This document shows positions 28,140 to 38,655 of a stretch of DNA of 64,000 bases, in pieces. Under the pieces are notes generated by a model. It saw nothing but the letters and a program-made list of their open reading frames with translations, was not told the DNA's origin and ran no database searches. Both the position numbers and the translations under genes were made by a program. Numbering within the stretch: position 1 is the first letter of the stretch; each line of letters opens with the position of its first letter. The DNA comes from Thiobaca trueperi (GTDB lineage: Bacteria; Pseudomonadota; Gammaproteobacteria; Chromatiales; Chromatiaceae): contig NZ_SMAO01000005.1 of NCBI RefSeq assembly GCF_004342175.1, positions 186,001-250,000 on the forward strand, written 5' to 3'.

Positions 28140-28967
28140 ATGCCAATCGTAAAGACCAAACCGACGTCACCTGGGCGTCGATTCGTCGTCAAGGTGACGA
28201 CTCCGGAACTGCACAAGGGTGCCCCTTACGCACCCCTGATCGAAAAGAAGAGCAAGCATGGTGGACGCAACAACCAGGGTCGCATCACGGTGCGTCACCA
28301 GGGTGGCGGTCACAAGCAGCGTTATCGCATCGTCGATTTCAAGCGCAACAAGGAAGGCGTTCCGGCGACGGTCGAGCGATTGGAGTATGATCCAAACCGC
28401 TCCGCTCACATTGCCTTGCTGAAATATGCGGATGGCGAGTGGGCGTATATGATCGCGCCGAAGGGGCTCAAGGCCGGTGACAGCGTTCAGTCCGGTGAGG
28501 CGGCGCCGATTGCTGTCGGTAACTGCATGCCGCTGCGCAATATCCCCGTCGGCACCCAGATCCACTGTATTGAGATGCGTCCCGGCAAGGGCGCGCAGCT
28601 CGCCCGCTCGGCTGGTGCTTCGGCGCAGTTGGTGGCACGCGATACGGTCAGCGCGACCCTGCGTCTGCGTTCAGGTGAGATGCGCAAGGTTCATGCCGAT
28701 TGCCGCGCTGTGATCGGCGAGGTCGGCAACAGCGAACATAGCCTGCGCAAGCTCGGCAAGGCCGGCGCGACCCGCTGGCGTGGCGTGCGTCCGACGGTTC
28801 GCGGTGTCGTCATGAATCCGGTGGATCACCCGCATGGCGGCGGCGAAGGCCGTACCTCCGGCGGTCGTCATCCGGTCACCCCCTGGGGTGTGCCGACCAA
28901 GGGTCATAAGACGCGCAAGAATAAGCGGACCGACGGCATGATCGTGCGTCGTCGCGGTCGCAAGTAA
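28140..28967 (+). CDS. rplB: 50S ribosomal protein L2
   Basis: 275 residues, full length. Primary 23S rRNA binder near the peptidyl-transferase centre. [20 protein letters not shown] in the N-terminal domain and [21 protein letters not shown] with the essential His in the C-terminal part are visible. ATG 28140, 32 bp after rplW. Confidence 0.98.
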   Translation: MPIVKTKPTSPGRRFVVKVTTPELHKGAPYAPLIEKKSKHGGRNNQGRITVRHQGGGHKQRYRIVDFKRNKEGVPATVERLEYDPNRSAHIALLKYADGEWAYMIAPKGLKAGDSVQSGEAAPIAVGNCMPLRNIPVGTQIHCIEMRPGKGAQLARSAGASAQLVARDTVSATLRLRSGEMRKVHADCRAVIGEVGNSEHSLRKLGKAGATRWRGVRPTVRGVVMNPVDHPHGGGEGRTSGGRHPVTPWGVPTKGHKTRKNKRTDGMIVRRRGRK

Positions 28968-28986
28968 ACAAGGCGAGGTTGAGCAA

Positions 28987-29265
28987 GTGCCACGTTCGAT
29001 TCGAAAAGGACCCTTTGTGGACCACCACCTGATCAAAAAGGTGGAAGAAGCGGTTGCCCAAAACAGCAAGCGCCCGATCAAGACCTGGTCGCGCCGCTCC
29101 ATGGTGCTGCCCGAAATGGTGGGCCTGACCATTGCGGTCCATAACGGGCGTCAGCACGTGCCGGTGCTCGTCAACGAAAACATGATCGGCCATAAGCTTG
29201 GTGAGTTTGCATTGACCCGCACCTATCGCGGGCATGCGGCCGACAAGAAGGCCAAGAAGCGCTAA
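28987..29265 (+). CDS. rpsS: 30S ribosomal protein S19
   Basis: 92 residues. GTG start at 28987 giving [20 protein letters not shown], with [20 protein letters not shown] and [14 protein letters not shown] conserved. Sits in the head of the 30S subunit with S13. Confidence 0.98.
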   Translation: MPRSIRKGPFVDHHLIKKVEEAVAQNSKRPIKTWSRRSMVLPEMVGLTIAVHNGRQHVPVLVNENMIGHKLGEFALTRTYRGHAADKKAKKR

Positions 29266-29280
29266 GTCGGAGAGCCGCGG

Positions 29281-29613
29281 ATGCAAGCCGAAGCAACACT
29301 GAAATACGCCCGGATCTCGGCCCAGAAGGCACGACTGGTCGCAGACCTGATTCGTGGCCGTCATGTCGAGGAGGCCATGAATACCCTGTCGTTCAGCACC
29401 AAGAAAGGCGCCGGACTCATCAAGGGCGTTCTGATGTCCGCCATCGCCAATGCCGAGCACAACGAGGGCGCCGATATTGACGAACTCAAGGTCGCGGCCA
29501 TCCAGGTCAACGAAGGCCCGACCATGAAGCGGATCAGTCCGCGCGCCAAGGGCCGCGCGAACCGCATCATGAAACGCACCAGTCATATCACGTTGACTGT
29601 GGCCGAAGCCTAG
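29281..29613 (+). CDS. rplV: 50S ribosomal protein L22
   Basis: 110 residues. The macrolide-relevant beta hairpin near the C terminus ([19 protein letters not shown], about residues 80-98) is intact. Exit-tunnel protein. Follows rpsS by 15 bp. Confidence 0.98.
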   Translation: MQAEATLKYARISAQKARLVADLIRGRHVEEAMNTLSFSTKKGAGLIKGVLMSAIANAEHNEGADIDELKVAAIQVNEGPTMKRISPRAKGRANRIMKRTSHITLTVAEA

Positions 29614-29629
29614 GATCCAGGGGACCAGC

Positions 29630-30307
29630 ATGGGACAGAAAGTTCATCCGAACGGTATCCGGCTTGGCATCGTCAAGGACTGGACATCCAAGTGGTACGC
29701 CAGTTCGAAAGATTATGCGAATCTGCTGAACACCGACCTTGAAGTGCGCGCCTTCCTGCGGAAGGAACTCGCCAAGGCGTCGGTCAGCCGGATTCAGATT
29801 GATCGGCCTGCCAAGAACGCGCACATCACCATTCATACGGCGCGTCCGGGTGTGGTGATTGGCAAGAAAGGCGAGGATATCGACAAGCTCCGCGCCAAGG
29901 TGTCCAAGATGATGGGCATCCCGGTGCACATCAGCATCGAAGAGATCCGCAAGCCGGAACTCGATGCGCAGCTGGTCGCCGAAGGCATTGCCCAGCAGCT
30001 TGAGCGCCGGATCATGTTTCGCCGCGCCATGAAGCGCTCGATTCAGAACACCATGCGACTCGGTGCCGAAGGCGTCCGGATCAATGTCGCGGGTCGTCTG
30101 AACGGCGCCGAAATTGCGCGCAGCGAATGGGCCCGCGAGGGTCGTGTGCCATTGCACACCCTGCGCGCCGATATCGACTACGGGTTTGCCGAGGCGAAGA
30201 CCACCTATGGCATCCTCGGTGTCAAGGTCTGGATTTTCAAGGGTGAGGTGTTCGGCGATCAGCTCCCCGAAGAGCCGGCCCCGAAAACGGCCGGAAAGAA
30301 GGGTTAA
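29630..30307 (+). CDS. rpsC: 30S ribosomal protein S3
   Basis: 225 residues. It starts [18 protein letters not shown] and has the KH motif [18 protein letters not shown] and the C-terminal [21 protein letters not shown]. Part of the mRNA entry tunnel. Confidence 0.98.
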   Translation: MGQKVHPNGIRLGIVKDWTSKWYASSKDYANLLNTDLEVRAFLRKELAKASVSRIQIDRPAKNAHITIHTARPGVVIGKKGEDIDKLRAKVSKMMGIPVHISIEEIRKPELDAQLVAEGIAQQLERRIMFRRAMKRSIQNTMRLGAEGVRINVAGRLNGAEIARSEWAREGRVPLHTLRADIDYGFAEAKTTYGILGVKVWIFKGEVFGDQLPEEPAPKTAGKKG

Positions 30308-30310
30308 GTC

Positions 30311-30724
30311 ATGCTGCAACCGAAACGCACCAAATTCCGCAAGCAACACAAAGGTCGTAATCGCGGTCTGGCGCAGAGCGGCAACCGTGTCAGCTTCGGC
30401 GAGTTTGGCCTCAAGGCAACTGAGCGCGGACGTTTGACGGCCCGCCAGATTGAGGCCGCCCGTCGTGCCATTACCCGCAGCGTCAAGCGTGGTGGCAAGC
30501 TCTGGATCCGTGTCTTCCCTGATAAGCCGATCTCCAAGAAACCGCTCGAAGTGCGTATGGGTAAAGGCAAGGGCAACGTCGAGTACTGGGTCGCCCTGGT
30601 TCAGCCCGGCTTTGTGCTCTACGAGATTGAAGGTGTCACGGAAGAGTTGGCGCGCGAGGCGTTCGAACTGGCCGCCGCGAAACTGCCCATTCAAACCACC
30701 TTTGAAAAGCGGACGATTCTGTGA
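30311..30724 (+). CDS. rplP: 50S ribosomal protein L16
   Basis: 137 residues. [19 protein letters not shown] at the N terminus, [20 protein letters not shown] and [15 protein letters not shown] are conserved, including the Arg that is hydroxylated in some bacteria. It ends one base into the rpmC start (TGATG). Confidence 0.98.
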   Translation: MLQPKRTKFRKQHKGRNRGLAQSGNRVSFGEFGLKATERGRLTARQIEAARRAITRSVKRGGKLWIRVFPDKPISKKPLEVRMGKGKGNVEYWVALVQPGFVLYEIEGVTEELAREAFELAAAKLPIQTTFEKRTIL

Positions 30725-30924
30725 TGAAGGCGAGTGAATTGAGAAAAAGCAGTCTCGATGAGCTGCAGAAGCAATTGATGGATCTGCTGCGGGAGCAGTT
30801 CAATCTGCGCATGCAGCGGGGAACCGGTCAGTTGTCCAAGCCTTCGCAGATGAAGGCCGGACGCCGGGATATTGCCCGGATCAAGACGGTCATGGCTGAG
30901 TTGAAGGCGGGCAGGAAATCATGA
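30724..30924 (+). CDS. rpmC: 50S ribosomal protein L29
   Basis: 66 residues, two long helices ([20 protein letters not shown], then the [14 protein letters not shown] helix). ATG 30724 overlaps the rplP stop by one base; a GTG directly upstream at 30721 is in frame but less likely. It overlaps rpsQ by four bases (ATGA). Confidence 0.96.
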   Translation: MKASELRKSSLDELQKQLMDLLREQFNLRMQRGTGQLSKPSQMKAGRRDIARIKTVMAELKAGRKS

Positions 30925-31181
30925 GCGACGAGAACAAGATCAACCGGACACTGGAAGGGCGTGTGACCAGCAGTGCCATGGACAAGACCGTGACCGTCCT
31001 CATTGAGCGCAAGGTCAAGCATCCGCTGTACGGCAAATTCATGCGTCGCTCGACCAAAATTCATGCGCATGACGAAACCAATAGCTGCGGCGAGGGTGAT
31101 CTGGTTCGCGTCGAGCAGTGCCGTCCGCTTTCCAAGACCAAGACATGGCGTCTGCTCGAAATCATCGAGAAGGCGCGCTGA
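30921..31181 (+). CDS. rpsQ: 30S ribosomal protein S17
   Basis: 86 residues. Core segment [20 protein letters not shown], then [19 protein letters not shown] and [17 protein letters not shown]. Last gene of the S10 cluster; 111 bp separate it from rplN, the start of the spc-type cluster. That spacer shows no clear terminator. Confidence 0.97.
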   Translation: MSDENKINRTLEGRVTSSAMDKTVTVLIERKVKHPLYGKFMRRSTKIHAHDETNSCGEGDLVRVEQCRPLSKTKTWRLLEIIEKAR

Positions 31182-31292
31182 GGCGTTGGCCTCGACGTGT
31201 CGTCGGTGTTCGCCCGCATCCGCGCCCGGCGCGGTCATTCGCAGAGCAACCGGAGCGACTCCGGGATCAGCAACAAGCTTAGGTAAACGACA

Positions 31293-31661
31293 ATGATTCA
31301 GATGCAGACCAATCTAAGCGTCGCCGACAACAGCGGCGCAAAGAGGGTGCAATGCATCAAAGTGCTTGGCGGGTCGCATCGGCGCTACGCGGGCATCGGC
31401 GATGTCATTAAGGTCTCGATTAAGGATGCCATTCCGCGCGGCAAGGTCAAGAAAGGCGATGTCTACAATGCGGTTGTGGTGCGGACCCGCAAGGGCGTGC
31501 GTCGCCCCGACGGCTCGCTGATTCGCTTTGACGGCAATGCCGCCGTGTTACTGAACAATCAGCTGCAACCGATCGGAACCCGTATTTTCGGACCCGTGAC
31601 ACGCGAGCTGCGGGGTGATCGCTTCATGAAAATCATCTCGCTGGCGCCGGAAGTGCTGTAA
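31293..31661 (+). CDS. rplN: 50S ribosomal protein L14
   Basis: 122 residues, full length. [20 protein letters not shown] at the start and [20 protein letters not shown] with [13 protein letters not shown] near the end are typical. It forms an intersubunit bridge with 16S rRNA. Confidence 0.98.
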   Translation: MIQMQTNLSVADNSGAKRVQCIKVLGGSHRRYAGIGDVIKVSIKDAIPRGKVKKGDVYNAVVVRTRKGVRRPDGSLIRFDGNAAVLLNNQLQPIGTRIFGPVTRELRGDRFMKIISLAPEVL

Positions 31662-31673
31662 GGAGTCGATGTC

Positions 31674-31991
31674 ATGCAAAAAATTAAAAAGGGTGATGAT
31701 GTCATCGTCATTACCGGCAAAGATAAAGGCAAGCGTGGCACCGTGTTGAGGGTCGTCGATGAGAACCGTGTTCTTGTCGAGAATATCAACATCGCTCGCA
31801 AGCATCAAAAGGCGAATCCTCAGGCCGGCGAACCGGGCGGGATCATCGATAAGGCGATGCCGATTCAGGTGTCCAACGTGGCGCTTTTCAATCCGCAGAA
31901 AGGCGGAGCGGACCGGGTTGGTTTCAAGATCCTGGAAGACGGCCGCAAGGTTCGCGTGTTCAAGTCGAACGGCGAAGTCGTCGACCTCTGA
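31674..31991 (+). CDS. rplX: 50S ribosomal protein L24
   Basis: 105 residues with the KOW motif ([20 protein letters not shown], residues 5-24) at the N terminus. Assembly-initiator protein near the tunnel exit. Follows rplN by 12 bp. Confidence 0.97.
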   Translation: MQKIKKGDDVIVITGKDKGKRGTVLRVVDENRVLVENINIARKHQKANPQAGEPGGIIDKAMPIQVSNVALFNPQKGGADRVGFKILEDGRKVRVFKSNGEVVDL

Positions 31992-32005
31992 CCGAAGGAA
32001 GCGAA

Positions 32006-32545
32006 ATGTCCAGATTACAGACAGAATATAAAGAGCGCATCGTCGGTCAACTCCAGGAACGCTTCGGCTTCAAGAGTGTGATGCAGGTGCCCCGGATCGA
32101 AAAAATCACCCTCAATATGGGGGTTGGCGAGGCGGTTGCCGACAAGAAAGTGATGGACCATGCCGTTGCCGATCTGCGCGCCATCGCCGGTCAGCAGCCG
32201 ATCGTCACCTTTGCGCGCAAGTCGGTTGCCGGCTTTAAGATCCGTGAAGGCTGGCCGATCGGTTGCAAAGTGACCCTGCGTCGCGAGCGGATGTATGAAT
32301 TCCTCGACCGTCTGGTCAGCATCGCGATCCCGCGTATTCGCGACTTCCGGGGTCTGAGCCCGAAGGCGTTCGATGGTCGTGGCAACTATTCGATGGGTGT
32401 GCGCGAGCAGATCATGTTCCCCGAGATCGATTACGACAAGATCGATACGCTGCGCGGTCTCGACATTACCATTACGACATCGGCGCGAACGGACGAAGAA
32501 GGTCGTGCGCTGCTCGAAGCCTTTAACTTTCCATTCCGGACCTGA
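32006..32545 (+). CDS. rplE: 50S ribosomal protein L5
   Basis: 179 residues. Binds 5S r[39 protein letters not shown] and [19 protein letters not shown] are conserved. Fourteen bp after rplX. Confidence 0.98.
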   Translation: MSRLQTEYKERIVGQLQERFGFKSVMQVPRIEKITLNMGVGEAVADKKVMDHAVADLRAIAGQQPIVTFARKSVAGFKIREGWPIGCKVTLRRERMYEFLDRLVSIAIPRIRDFRGLSPKAFDGRGNYSMGVREQIMFPEIDYDKIDTLRGLDITITTSARTDEEGRALLEAFNFPFRT

Positions 32546-32567
32546 GACAGCGGACCCGAGACAGACT

Positions 32568-32873
32568 ATGGCGAAAAAGAGCATGATTGCGCGCGACCGT
32601 CAGCGCACCCAGATCGTAGCCCGGTTCAGCGCCAAGCGCGCGGCACTCAAGGCCGTGATCAATGACCGCAGCGCAAGCGCGGAACAGATCGATGAAGCGA
32701 TGCAGAAGCTGCAAAAGCTCCCGCGTGACGCCAGTCCGTCACGGCAGCAGCGGCGCTGTCGGGTGAGCGGTCGTCCTCATGCGGTCTATCGCAAGTTCGG
32801 TCTGTCGCGCAACAAGTTGCGCGAGGCCGTGATGCGCGGAGATGTTCCGGGCGTCGTCAAGGCGAGCTGGTAA
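32568..32873 (+). CDS. rpsN: 30S ribosomal protein S14 (zinc-free type)
   Basis: 101 residues, the long form without the zinc-binding cysteine pairs. [17 protein letters not shown] at the start and the C-terminal [20 protein letters not shown] are typical. In most relatives rpsH follows immediately; here a 276-bp spacer intervenes. Confidence 0.97.
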   Translation: MAKKSMIARDRQRTQIVARFSAKRAALKAVINDRSASAEQIDEAMQKLQKLPRDASPSRQQRRCRVSGRPHAVYRKFGLSRNKLREAVMRGDVPGVVKASW

Positions 32874-33149
32874 TCTTGAGTCGTCAGTGATCGGTCTTCA
32901 GTCGTCAGGATCGCCGCTTGAGCGAGCGTCCTGGTGATTGCGGGAAATCCGGCTGTTCACGGACGACGAATCGCCCTTGTGCGCAAGAGACGCTGAAGCG
33001 GTCTTGCGGCGGCGGCACACCGAAGCGGTTGTCGATGATTGTTGCAAGGCGAATGGCGTGACCATCCGACTGACAACTGTCAACTGACAACTGCCAACTG
33101 AAATAAAGGGTATCGCGCCGCAAGGGCGGTCTGACCCACGGAGAAGCCA
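32874..33149. other. Unusual 276-bp spacer within the spc ribosomal cluster
   Basis: No credible gene on either strand. It contains two near copies of TCAGTCGTCAG-like sequence around 32880-32908, an imperfect palindrome around AGGATCGCCGCTTGAGCGAGCGTCCT (split here over 32908-32933), and the 7-bp tandem repeat at 33070-33101. Neighbouring intervals in this cluster are 4-20 bp, so this looks like inserted sequence. Confidence 0.6.
33070..33101. repeat. CTGNCAA heptamer tandem repeat
   Basis: Four consecutive copies of CTGNCAA (N = A, T, A, C), then CTGA. It sits 48 bp before rpsH inside the transcribed spc cluster. Confidence 0.8.
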
Positions 33150-33545
33150 ATGAGTATGTCGGATCCGATTGCGGATATGCTGACACGCATCCGCAACGGC
33201 CAGCAGCGCGGCAAGATCACGATTGTGATGCCGTCTTCCAAGCAAAAGGTGGCCATTGCCAATCTGCTGAAGGAAGAAGGCTACATCGCCGAAGCGACGG
33301 TCGAAGGCGAAGGTGCCAAGCCTGAACTGGTCATCAAGCTCAAATATTTCCGCGGCAAGCCCGTCATCGAATTCCTCAAGCGCGTCTCGCGTCCGGGGCT
33401 GCGCATCTATCGCAGCAAGGATGATCTGCCGAAGGTCTGGGCGGGACTTGGGATTGCGATCATCTCCACCTCGAAAGGTTTGATGACCGACCGCGCGGCC
33501 CGCCAGGCGGGCCACGGCGGCGAGATCATCGCCTACGTTGCTTAA
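33150..33545 (+). CDS. rpsH: 30S ribosomal protein S8
   Basis: 131 residues. [17 protein letters not shown] near the start, [21 protein letters not shown] and a C-terminal [18 protein letters not shown] are typical. It binds 16S helix 21 and in E. coli represses the spc operon. ATG 33150 is used; ATG 33156 is also possible. Confidence 0.97.
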   Translation: MSMSDPIADMLTRIRNGQQRGKITIVMPSSKQKVAIANLLKEEGYIAEATVEGEGAKPELVIKLKYFRGKPVIEFLKRVSRPGLRIYRSKDDLPKVWAGLGIAIISTSKGLMTDRAARQAGHGGEIIAYVA

Positions 33546-33558
33546 AGAGGATACGGAG

Positions 33559-34092
33559 ATGTCACGAGTCGCAAAAGCACCGATCACGGTGCCCAAGGGT
33601 GTCACGGTCGAAATCGTCGGTCAGGATGTCACGGTCAAGGGTGCCAAGGGTGCTCTCGCTTGGACAGTGCATCCAACCGTTGCCGTCTGTCAGGAAGCGG
33701 GCGAACTCAAGGTCGCGCCGGCTGACGGCCAAGATGGTGCCTGGGCCATGGCCGGCACCACCCGCGCACTGCTCAATAACATGGTGGTGGGTTGTGGGAC
33801 GGGCTTCACCCGCAAGCTGACGCTGATTGGCGTCGGTTACCGCGCGCAGGCAAAGGGCGATGTCCTTAACCTGAGCCTGGGTTTTTCGCATCCGATCGAT
33901 TATCCGGTGCCAGCGGGCATCGTGATCGAGACCCCGAGTCAGACCGAGATCCTTGTCACGGGTGCTGACAAGCAGCGTGTCGGTCAGGTCGCCTCGGAGA
34001 TCCGGGGGTTCCGTCCGCCGGAGCCTTACAAGGGCAAGGGTGTTCGTTACGCGGACGAAAACGTCCTGCGTAAGGAAGCCAAGAAGAAATAA
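33559..34092 (+). CDS. rplF: 50S ribosomal protein L6
   Basis: 177 residues. ATG 33559 (SD GGAGAT region) gives [19 protein letters not shown]; the in-frame start at 33538 would overlap rpsH. The C-terminal [18 protein letters not shown] is the conserved 23S-binding motif. Confidence 0.97.
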   Translation: MSRVAKAPITVPKGVTVEIVGQDVTVKGAKGALAWTVHPTVAVCQEAGELKVAPADGQDGAWAMAGTTRALLNNMVVGCGTGFTRKLTLIGVGYRAQAKGDVLNLSLGFSHPIDYPVPAGIVIETPSQTEILVTGADKQRVGQVASEIRGFRPPEPYKGKGVRYADENVLRKEAKKK

Positions 34093-34104
34093 GGGGTCTC
34101 ACAC

Positions 34105-34461
34105 ATGGATAAAAAACAGGCTCGTCTGCGCCGCGCGACGCGGGCCCGCGCCAAGATTCGGGAGTTGGGTGCCTATCGGCTGTGCATACACCGCACGCCG
34201 CGTCATACCTATGCCCAGATCATTGCTCCGACCGGCGACAAGGTCGTAGCCAGCGCCTCAACCGTTGAAAAGGCGCTCGCCCAGACGATTGAAGGCAACA
34301 AGGCCAACATCGTTGCTGCAAGCGTCATCGGCAAGGCCATCGCGGAACGCGCCCTGGCTGCCGGTGTTGAATCGGTGGCGTTTGACCGTTCCGGTTTCCG
34401 TTATCACGGTCGTCTCAAGGCGCTTGCCGACGCGGCGCGTGAGAACGGACTGAAATTCTAA
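34105..34461 (+). CDS. rplR: 50S ribosomal protein L18
   Basis: 118 residues. It binds 5S rRNA with L5. [21 protein letters not shown] at the basic N terminus and [20 protein letters not shown] at the C terminus are conserved. Follows rplF by 12 bp. Confidence 0.97.
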   Translation: MDKKQARLRRATRARAKIRELGAYRLCIHRTPRHTYAQIIAPTGDKVVASASTVEKALAQTIEGNKANIVAASVIGKAIAERALAAGVESVAFDRSGFRYHGRLKALADAARENGLKF

Positions 34462-34471
34462 GGGCTCGATC

Positions 34472-34978
34472 ATGGCGAACTTCAATCCCAAGCCGGAAGG
34501 CGACGAACTTCTGGAAAAACTGGTGGCGGTCAATCGCGTCGCCAAGGTCGTCAAGGGTGGCCGCCAGTTCGGCTTTGCGGCCTTGACGGTGGTGGGTGAC
34601 GGCAAGGGCCGGGTCGGCTTCGGTCGTGGCAAGGCGCGCGAAGTGCCGATTGCGATCCAGAAGGCGATGGAAAACGCCCGCAAGAACATGATCGATGTCA
34701 AGCTCAATGGCACGACCCTGCAATACCCGCTGAATGGCCGGCATGGCGCAGCCAAGGTCTTCATGCAGCCGGCCTCTGAAGGTACCGGCATCATTGCGGG
34801 CGGCGCCATGCGCGCTGTGTTCGAGGTGCTCGGCGTGCAGAACGTGCTGGCCAAGTGCATCGGCACCAACAACCCGATCAACGTCGTGCGTGCAACGGTT
34901 CAGGGGCTGCGCGAAATGAACGATCCGCAGACCATCGCTGCCAAGCGCGGGAAAACCGTCGAACAGATTCTGGGGTAA
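34472..34978 (+). CDS. rpsE: 30S ribosomal protein S5
   Basis: 168 residues. The double-stranded-RNA-binding-like domain is followed by [20 protein letters not shown] and [20 protein letters not shown]; the spectinomycin-site loop around [13 protein letters not shown] looks wild type. Confidence 0.98.
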   Translation: MANFNPKPEGDELLEKLVAVNRVAKVVKGGRQFGFAALTVVGDGKGRVGFGRGKAREVPIAIQKAMENARKNMIDVKLNGTTLQYPLNGRHGAAKVFMQPASEGTGIIAGGAMRAVFEVLGVQNVLAKCIGTNNPINVVRATVQGLREMNDPQTIAAKRGKTVEQILG

Positions 34979-34981
34979 GCG

Positions 34982-35188
34982 ATGTCTGACAAAAAGATGA
35001 TGAAGGTGAAGCTGGTGCGCAGCTTCAACGGTCGCCTGGAAAAGCACAAGGCTTGCGTGCGTGGACTCGGTTTGCGCCGGATGCACCAGGTCGTGGAAGT
35101 TGAAGATACGCCCTGTACGCGCGGCATGGTCAACGCCGTTTCTTACATGGTTAAGGTTGTGGAGGAGTCCTCAGATGCGGCTCAATGA
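34982..35188 (+). CDS. rpmD: 50S ribosomal protein L30
   Basis: 68 residues. [20 protein letters not shown] and [20 protein letters not shown] are typical. Its last 14 bases overlap the rplO start, indicating coupled translation. Confidence 0.96.
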   Translation: MSDKKMMKVKLVRSFNGRLEKHKACVRGLGLRRMHQVVEVEDTPCTRGMVNAVSYMVKVVEESSDAAQ

Positions 35189-35609
35189 TCTGAAACCCGA
35201 TGCGGGCAGCCGTCCCGTCGCCAAGCGGGTCGGACGTGGCATCGGCAGCGGGCTCGGCAAGACCTGCGGTCGCGGTCACAAGGGCCAGAAGTCGCGCAAG
35301 GGCGGTTTCCACAAGGTCGGCTTCGAGGGCGGTCAGATGCCGCTCCAGCGTCGTTTGCCCAAGGTCGGCTTCCGTTCGCGCAAATCGCTGGAACGCGCCG
35401 AAGTGCGTCTGAGCGAACTCGCCCGTATCGAAGGCGACAGTGTCGATCTGGTGACGCTGATGGCGGCCGGGATCATCAATCGCAGCATCAAGACCGCCAA
35501 AATCATCGCTTCCGGCGAGCTGGCGCGCGCCTTGACGGTGCGTGGCGTGGGCGTCACCAAAGGTGCGCGTGCGGCGATCGAAGCAGCCGGCGGCAAAGTC
35601 GAAGACTAA
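35175..35609 (+). CDS. rplO: 50S ribosomal protein L15
   Basis: 144 residues, as in E. coli. ATG 35175 gives [27 protein letters not shown] just upstream supports it. The Gly/Arg-rich N-terminal tail and [18 protein letters not shown] are conserved. Confidence 0.97.
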   Translation: MRLNDLKPDAGSRPVAKRVGRGIGSGLGKTCGRGHKGQKSRKGGFHKVGFEGGQMPLQRRLPKVGFRSRKSLERAEVRLSELARIEGDSVDLVTLMAAGIINRSIKTAKIIASGELARALTVRGVGVTKGARAAIEAAGGKVED

Positions 35610-35627
35610 CCAACAGGCGCGAAACGG

Positions 35628-36980
35628 ATGGCCAAAAACGTCGGATCCATGGGTAAGGCGCTCGGCGGGATGGGGCGGCTGACAGAGTTGCGGCAGCGCC
35701 TGCTGTTCGTGCTGGGTGCCCTGCTCGTCTACCGGATCGGTACCTTTATCCCGGTCCCGGGGGTGAACCCGGAGGCGCTCGCCATCCTGTTCGACCAGAA
35801 TCAGGGGTCGATCCTGGACATGTTCAACATGTTCTCGGGCGGCGCCTTGGAGCGGGCGAGTCTCTTTGCGCTGGGTGTCATGCCTTATATTTCGGCATCC
35901 ATCATCGTGCAGTTGATGACCTCCGTGGTGCCTCAGCTTGAGCAGTTGAAGAAAGAGGGTGAAGCGGGGCGTCGCAAGATCACCCAGTACACTCGCTATG
36001 GCACGGTGGTGCTTGCGACCTTCCAGGCCATCGGTATTTCGATGGCGCTGCAGGGGCAGACGGCTGGTGGTTCAGCACTGGTAACGCATGCAGGTGTCGG
36101 TTTTGTCTTCACGGCTGCCGTGTCGCTGGTGACGGGCACCATGTTCCTGATGTGGCTCGGCGAACAGATTACCGAGCGGGGCATCGGCAACGGCATTTCC
36201 ATGATCATCTTCTCTGGCATCGTGGCCGGTTTGCCGGGCGCTTTGGGCGGGACACTGGAACTGGCCCGAACCGGTGAGATGAATTCACTGGCGGTGCTGG
36301 CGCTGTTTGCAATGGCCCTTGCAGTCACGGCCTTCGTGGTGTTTGTCGAACGTGGACAGCGGCGGATCACCGTCAACTATGCGCGTCGTCAGCAGGGGCG
36401 CAAGATGATGCAGGCGCAGAGTACCCATTTGCCGCTGAAGCTCAATATGGCGGGCGTCATCCCTCCCATCTTTGCGTCGAGTATTCTGTTGTTTCCGGGT
36501 ACGCTTGGTCAGTGGTTCGGCAGTAATGAGGATTTTCGCTGGATCGCAAATATTACGTCGAAGCTGGCGCCAGGGGAGCCTGTATATGTAATCCTCTATA
36601 CCGTCGCCATCGTTTTCTTCTGCTTTTTTTACACCTCGATGGTGTTCAATCCGAAGGAGACGGCGGACAATCTCAAACGCTCGGGCGCCTTTATTCCGGG
36701 CATCCGGCCTGGCGAGCAGACGGCGCGCTATATCGACAGCGTCATGACCCGCCTGACTGGCGCAGGCGCTATCTACATTACGCTGGTCTGTCTGCTGCCG
36801 GAGTTTTTGATTGTCGGTTACAACGTGCCTTTCTATTTTGGGGGCACTTCTCTGCTCATCGTGGTCGTCGTGGTCATGGACTTCATGGCCCAGGTTCAGG
36901 CCCATTTGATGTCGCATCAATACGAAGGTCTGATGAAAAAGGCCAACCTGAAGTCGCCGGGCGCCGGCATGTTGCGCTAA
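35628..36980 (+). CDS. secY: Preprotein translocase subunit SecY
   Basis: 450 residues with ten predicted membrane segments; forms the protein-conducting channel of SecYEG. Visible landmarks: [12 protein letters not shown], the plug-region [37 protein letters not shown] and the cytoplasmic loop [23 protein letters not shown] 35628 lies 18 bp after rplO. Confidence 0.98.
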   Translation: MAKNVGSMGKALGGMGRLTELRQRLLFVLGALLVYRIGTFIPVPGVNPEALAILFDQNQGSILDMFNMFSGGALERASLFALGVMPYISASIIVQLMTSVVPQLEQLKKEGEAGRRKITQYTRYGTVVLATFQAIGISMALQGQTAGGSALVTHAGVGFVFTAAVSLVTGTMFLMWLGEQITERGIGNGISMIIFSGIVAGLPGALGGTLELARTGEMNSLAVLALFAMALAVTAFVVFVERGQRRITVNYARRQQGRKMMQAQSTHLPLKLNMAGVIPPIFASSILLFPGTLGQWFGSNEDFRWIANITSKLAPGEPVYVILYTVAIVFFCFFYTSMVFNPKETADNLKRSGAFIPGIRPGEQTARYIDSVMTRLTGAGAIYITLVCLLPEFLIVGYNVPFYFGGTSLLIVVVVVMDFMAQVQAHLMSHQYEGLMKKANLKSPGAGMLR

Positions 36981-37008
36981 CGGGCGCTCGAGTCTTAAGG
37001 AGACAACA

Positions 37009-37122
37009 ATGAAAGTGCGTGCATCAGTCAAGAAATTGTGCAGAAACTGCAAAATCATCCGGCGGAATGGAACGGTACGGGTTATCTGTACGGATCCACG
37101 CCACAAACAGCGTCAAGGTTAA
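37009..37122 (+). CDS. rpmJ: 50S ribosomal protein L36 (zinc-binding form)
   Basis: 37 residues: [20 protein letters not shown], then [13 protein letters not shown]. The Cys residues at 11, 14 and 27 with His 32 form the zinc ribbon of the C+ type L36. ATG 37009 is preceded by AAGGAGAC. Lies between secY and rpsM as in other gammaproteobacteria. Confidence 0.96.
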   Translation: MKVRASVKKLCRNCKIIRRNGTVRVICTDPRHKQRQG

Positions 37123-37134
37123 TCCAGTCGTTGG

Positions 37135-37162
37135 TTGACCTGAATGAACCGTTTGATATACT
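37135..37162 (+). promoter_or_regulatory. Sigma70 promoter before rpsM (alpha operon)
   Basis: TTGACC at 37135-37140, 16-bp spacer, TATACT at 37157-37162, with GATA just upstream of the -10. It lies in the rpmJ-rpsM gap and would start the alpha-operon transcript about 40 nt before rpsM. Confidence 0.75.
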
Positions 37163-37208
37163 GCGCGGTTTACCCGCTGAGCATTTAGGACTAAGGGGTT
37201 CGTAAACT

Positions 37209-37565
37209 ATGGCCCGTATCGCCGGCGTCAATATCCCAGATAAAAAGCACGCTGTAATCGCCCTGACGGCGATCTATGGCATTGGCCGCACCACTGCAGG
37301 CCAGATTTGCGACGCGGCAGGCATCCCGCGTGAGACCAAGATGCAGAAACTCACGGAAGAAGAAGTCGATAGGCTTCGCAATGAAGTTGCGAAATTCACG
37401 GTTGAGGGCGATCTGCGCCGTGAAGTCTCGATGAATATCAAACGCCTGATGGATCTGGGCTGCTATCGCGGTATCCGTCACCGTCGCGGTCTGCCGCTGC
37501 GTGGTCAGCGTACCCGCACTAATGCCCGGACCCGTAAGGGGCCGCGTCGTCCGATCAAACGCTAA
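37209..37565 (+). CDS. rpsM: 30S ribosomal protein S13
   Basis: 118 residues. [20 protein letters not shown] at the start, [16 protein letters not shown] and the basic tail [20 protein letters not shown], which reaches the P-site tRNA. First gene of the alpha cluster. Confidence 0.98.
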   Translation: MARIAGVNIPDKKHAVIALTAIYGIGRTTAGQICDAAGIPRETKMQKLTEEEVDRLRNEVAKFTVEGDLRREVSMNIKRLMDLGCYRGIRHRRGLPLRGQRTRTNARTRKGPRRPIKR

Positions 37566-37603
37566 AAGCGCTCGCGCGCAGCAGACAGGCTGGATAATGT
37601 CGA

Positions 37604-37993
37604 ATGGCTAAACCGATTCGCAACACGAAAAAGAAGGTCAAGAAACAGGTCGCGGACGGGGTTGCCCACGTCCACGCCTCCTTCAACAACACCATTATCA
37701 CCATCACTGACCGGCAGGGTAACACCCTGTCCTGGGCGACTTCCGGGGGGTCCGGTTTCCGGGGCTCGCGCAAGAGCACGCCCTTTGCGGCTCAGGTGGC
37801 GGCGGACAAGGCCGGTCAGGCCGTCAAGGAATTTGGTTTGCGCAACCTGGATGTGAATATCAAAGGTCCGGGGCCAGGGCGTGAGTCTGCCGTGCGTGCG
37901 CTCAACAACGCCGGCTTCAAGATCACCAGCATCACCGACGTGACGCCGATCCCGCATAACGGCTGCCGTCCGCCTAAAAAGCGGCGCGTCTGA
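37604..37993 (+). CDS. rpsK: 30S ribosomal protein S11
   Basis: 129 residues. [40 protein letters not shown] and the C-terminal [15 protein letters not shown] are all typical. Platform protein of the 30S subunit. Confidence 0.98.
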   Translation: MAKPIRNTKKKVKKQVADGVAHVHASFNNTIITITDRQGNTLSWATSGGSGFRGSRKSTPFAAQVAADKAGQAVKEFGLRNLDVNIKGPGPGRESAVRALNNAGFKITSITDVTPIPHNGCRPPKKRRV

Positions 37994-38012
37994 CAGAGCA
38001 ACAGGAAGAAAC

Positions 38013-38633
38013 ATGGCACGTTACACAGGCCCAACCTGCAAGCTGGCGCGTCGCGAAGGCACGGATCTCTCGCTGAAGAGCCGCGCGCGCGCTTTGGATA
38101 CCAAGTGCAACCTGGAGAAGCAGCCGGGTCAGACGACCGACCGTCGTCGTCGGCTCTCCGACTATGGTGTGCAGTTGCGCGAAAAGCAGAAAGTACGCCG
38201 GATCTACGGCTTGCTGGAAAAGCAGTTCCGCAATTATTACAAGAAAGCCGCTCAGTCCAAGGGCGCAACGGGTGAAAACCTGCTTCAGCTCCTGGAGCGT
38301 CGGCTGGACAATGTGGTGTTCCGCATGGGTTTCGGCGCGACACGCGCGGAAGCGCGCCAGTTGGTGAGCCACAAAAGCATTCTCGTCAATGGGCGGGTGG
38401 TCAACATCGCTTCCTATCAGGTGAGCGCCGATGATCATGTCGAAGTGCGCGAGCCCGCTAAAAAGCAGGTGCGGATCCAGAATGCGCTGGCGTTGGCCGA
38501 ACAGTACGGATTTCCGGACTGGGTCGAGGTCGATAGCAAGGGTCTGAAAGGCGTCTTCAAGCGTGTTCCGGATCGTTCCGATCTGCCGGCCGACATCAAC
38601 GAATCGCTGATCGTCGAGTTGTACTCCAAGTAA
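38013..38633 (+). CDS. rpsD: 30S ribosomal protein S4
   Basis: 206 residues. [20 protein letters not shown] at the start; the S4 RNA-binding domain with [20 protein letters not shown] and [20 protein letters not shown] follows. Assembly initiator; in E. coli it represses the alpha operon. Confidence 0.98.
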   Translation: MARYTGPTCKLARREGTDLSLKSRARALDTKCNLEKQPGQTTDRRRRLSDYGVQLREKQKVRRIYGLLEKQFRNYYKKAAQSKGATGENLLQLLERRLDNVVFRMGFGATRAEARQLVSHKSILVNGRVVNIASYQVSADDHVEVREPAKKQVRIQNALALAEQYGFPDWVEVDSKGLKGVFKRVPDRSDLPADINESLIVELYSK

Positions 38634-38655
38634 GGAGTTTTCTGAGAGGCACTGA

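Noticed and set aside
33070-33101. CRISPR-like short repeats
   Set aside because: A 7-bp head-to-tail tandem repeat without spacers; no CRISPR array or cas gene is present in the window.
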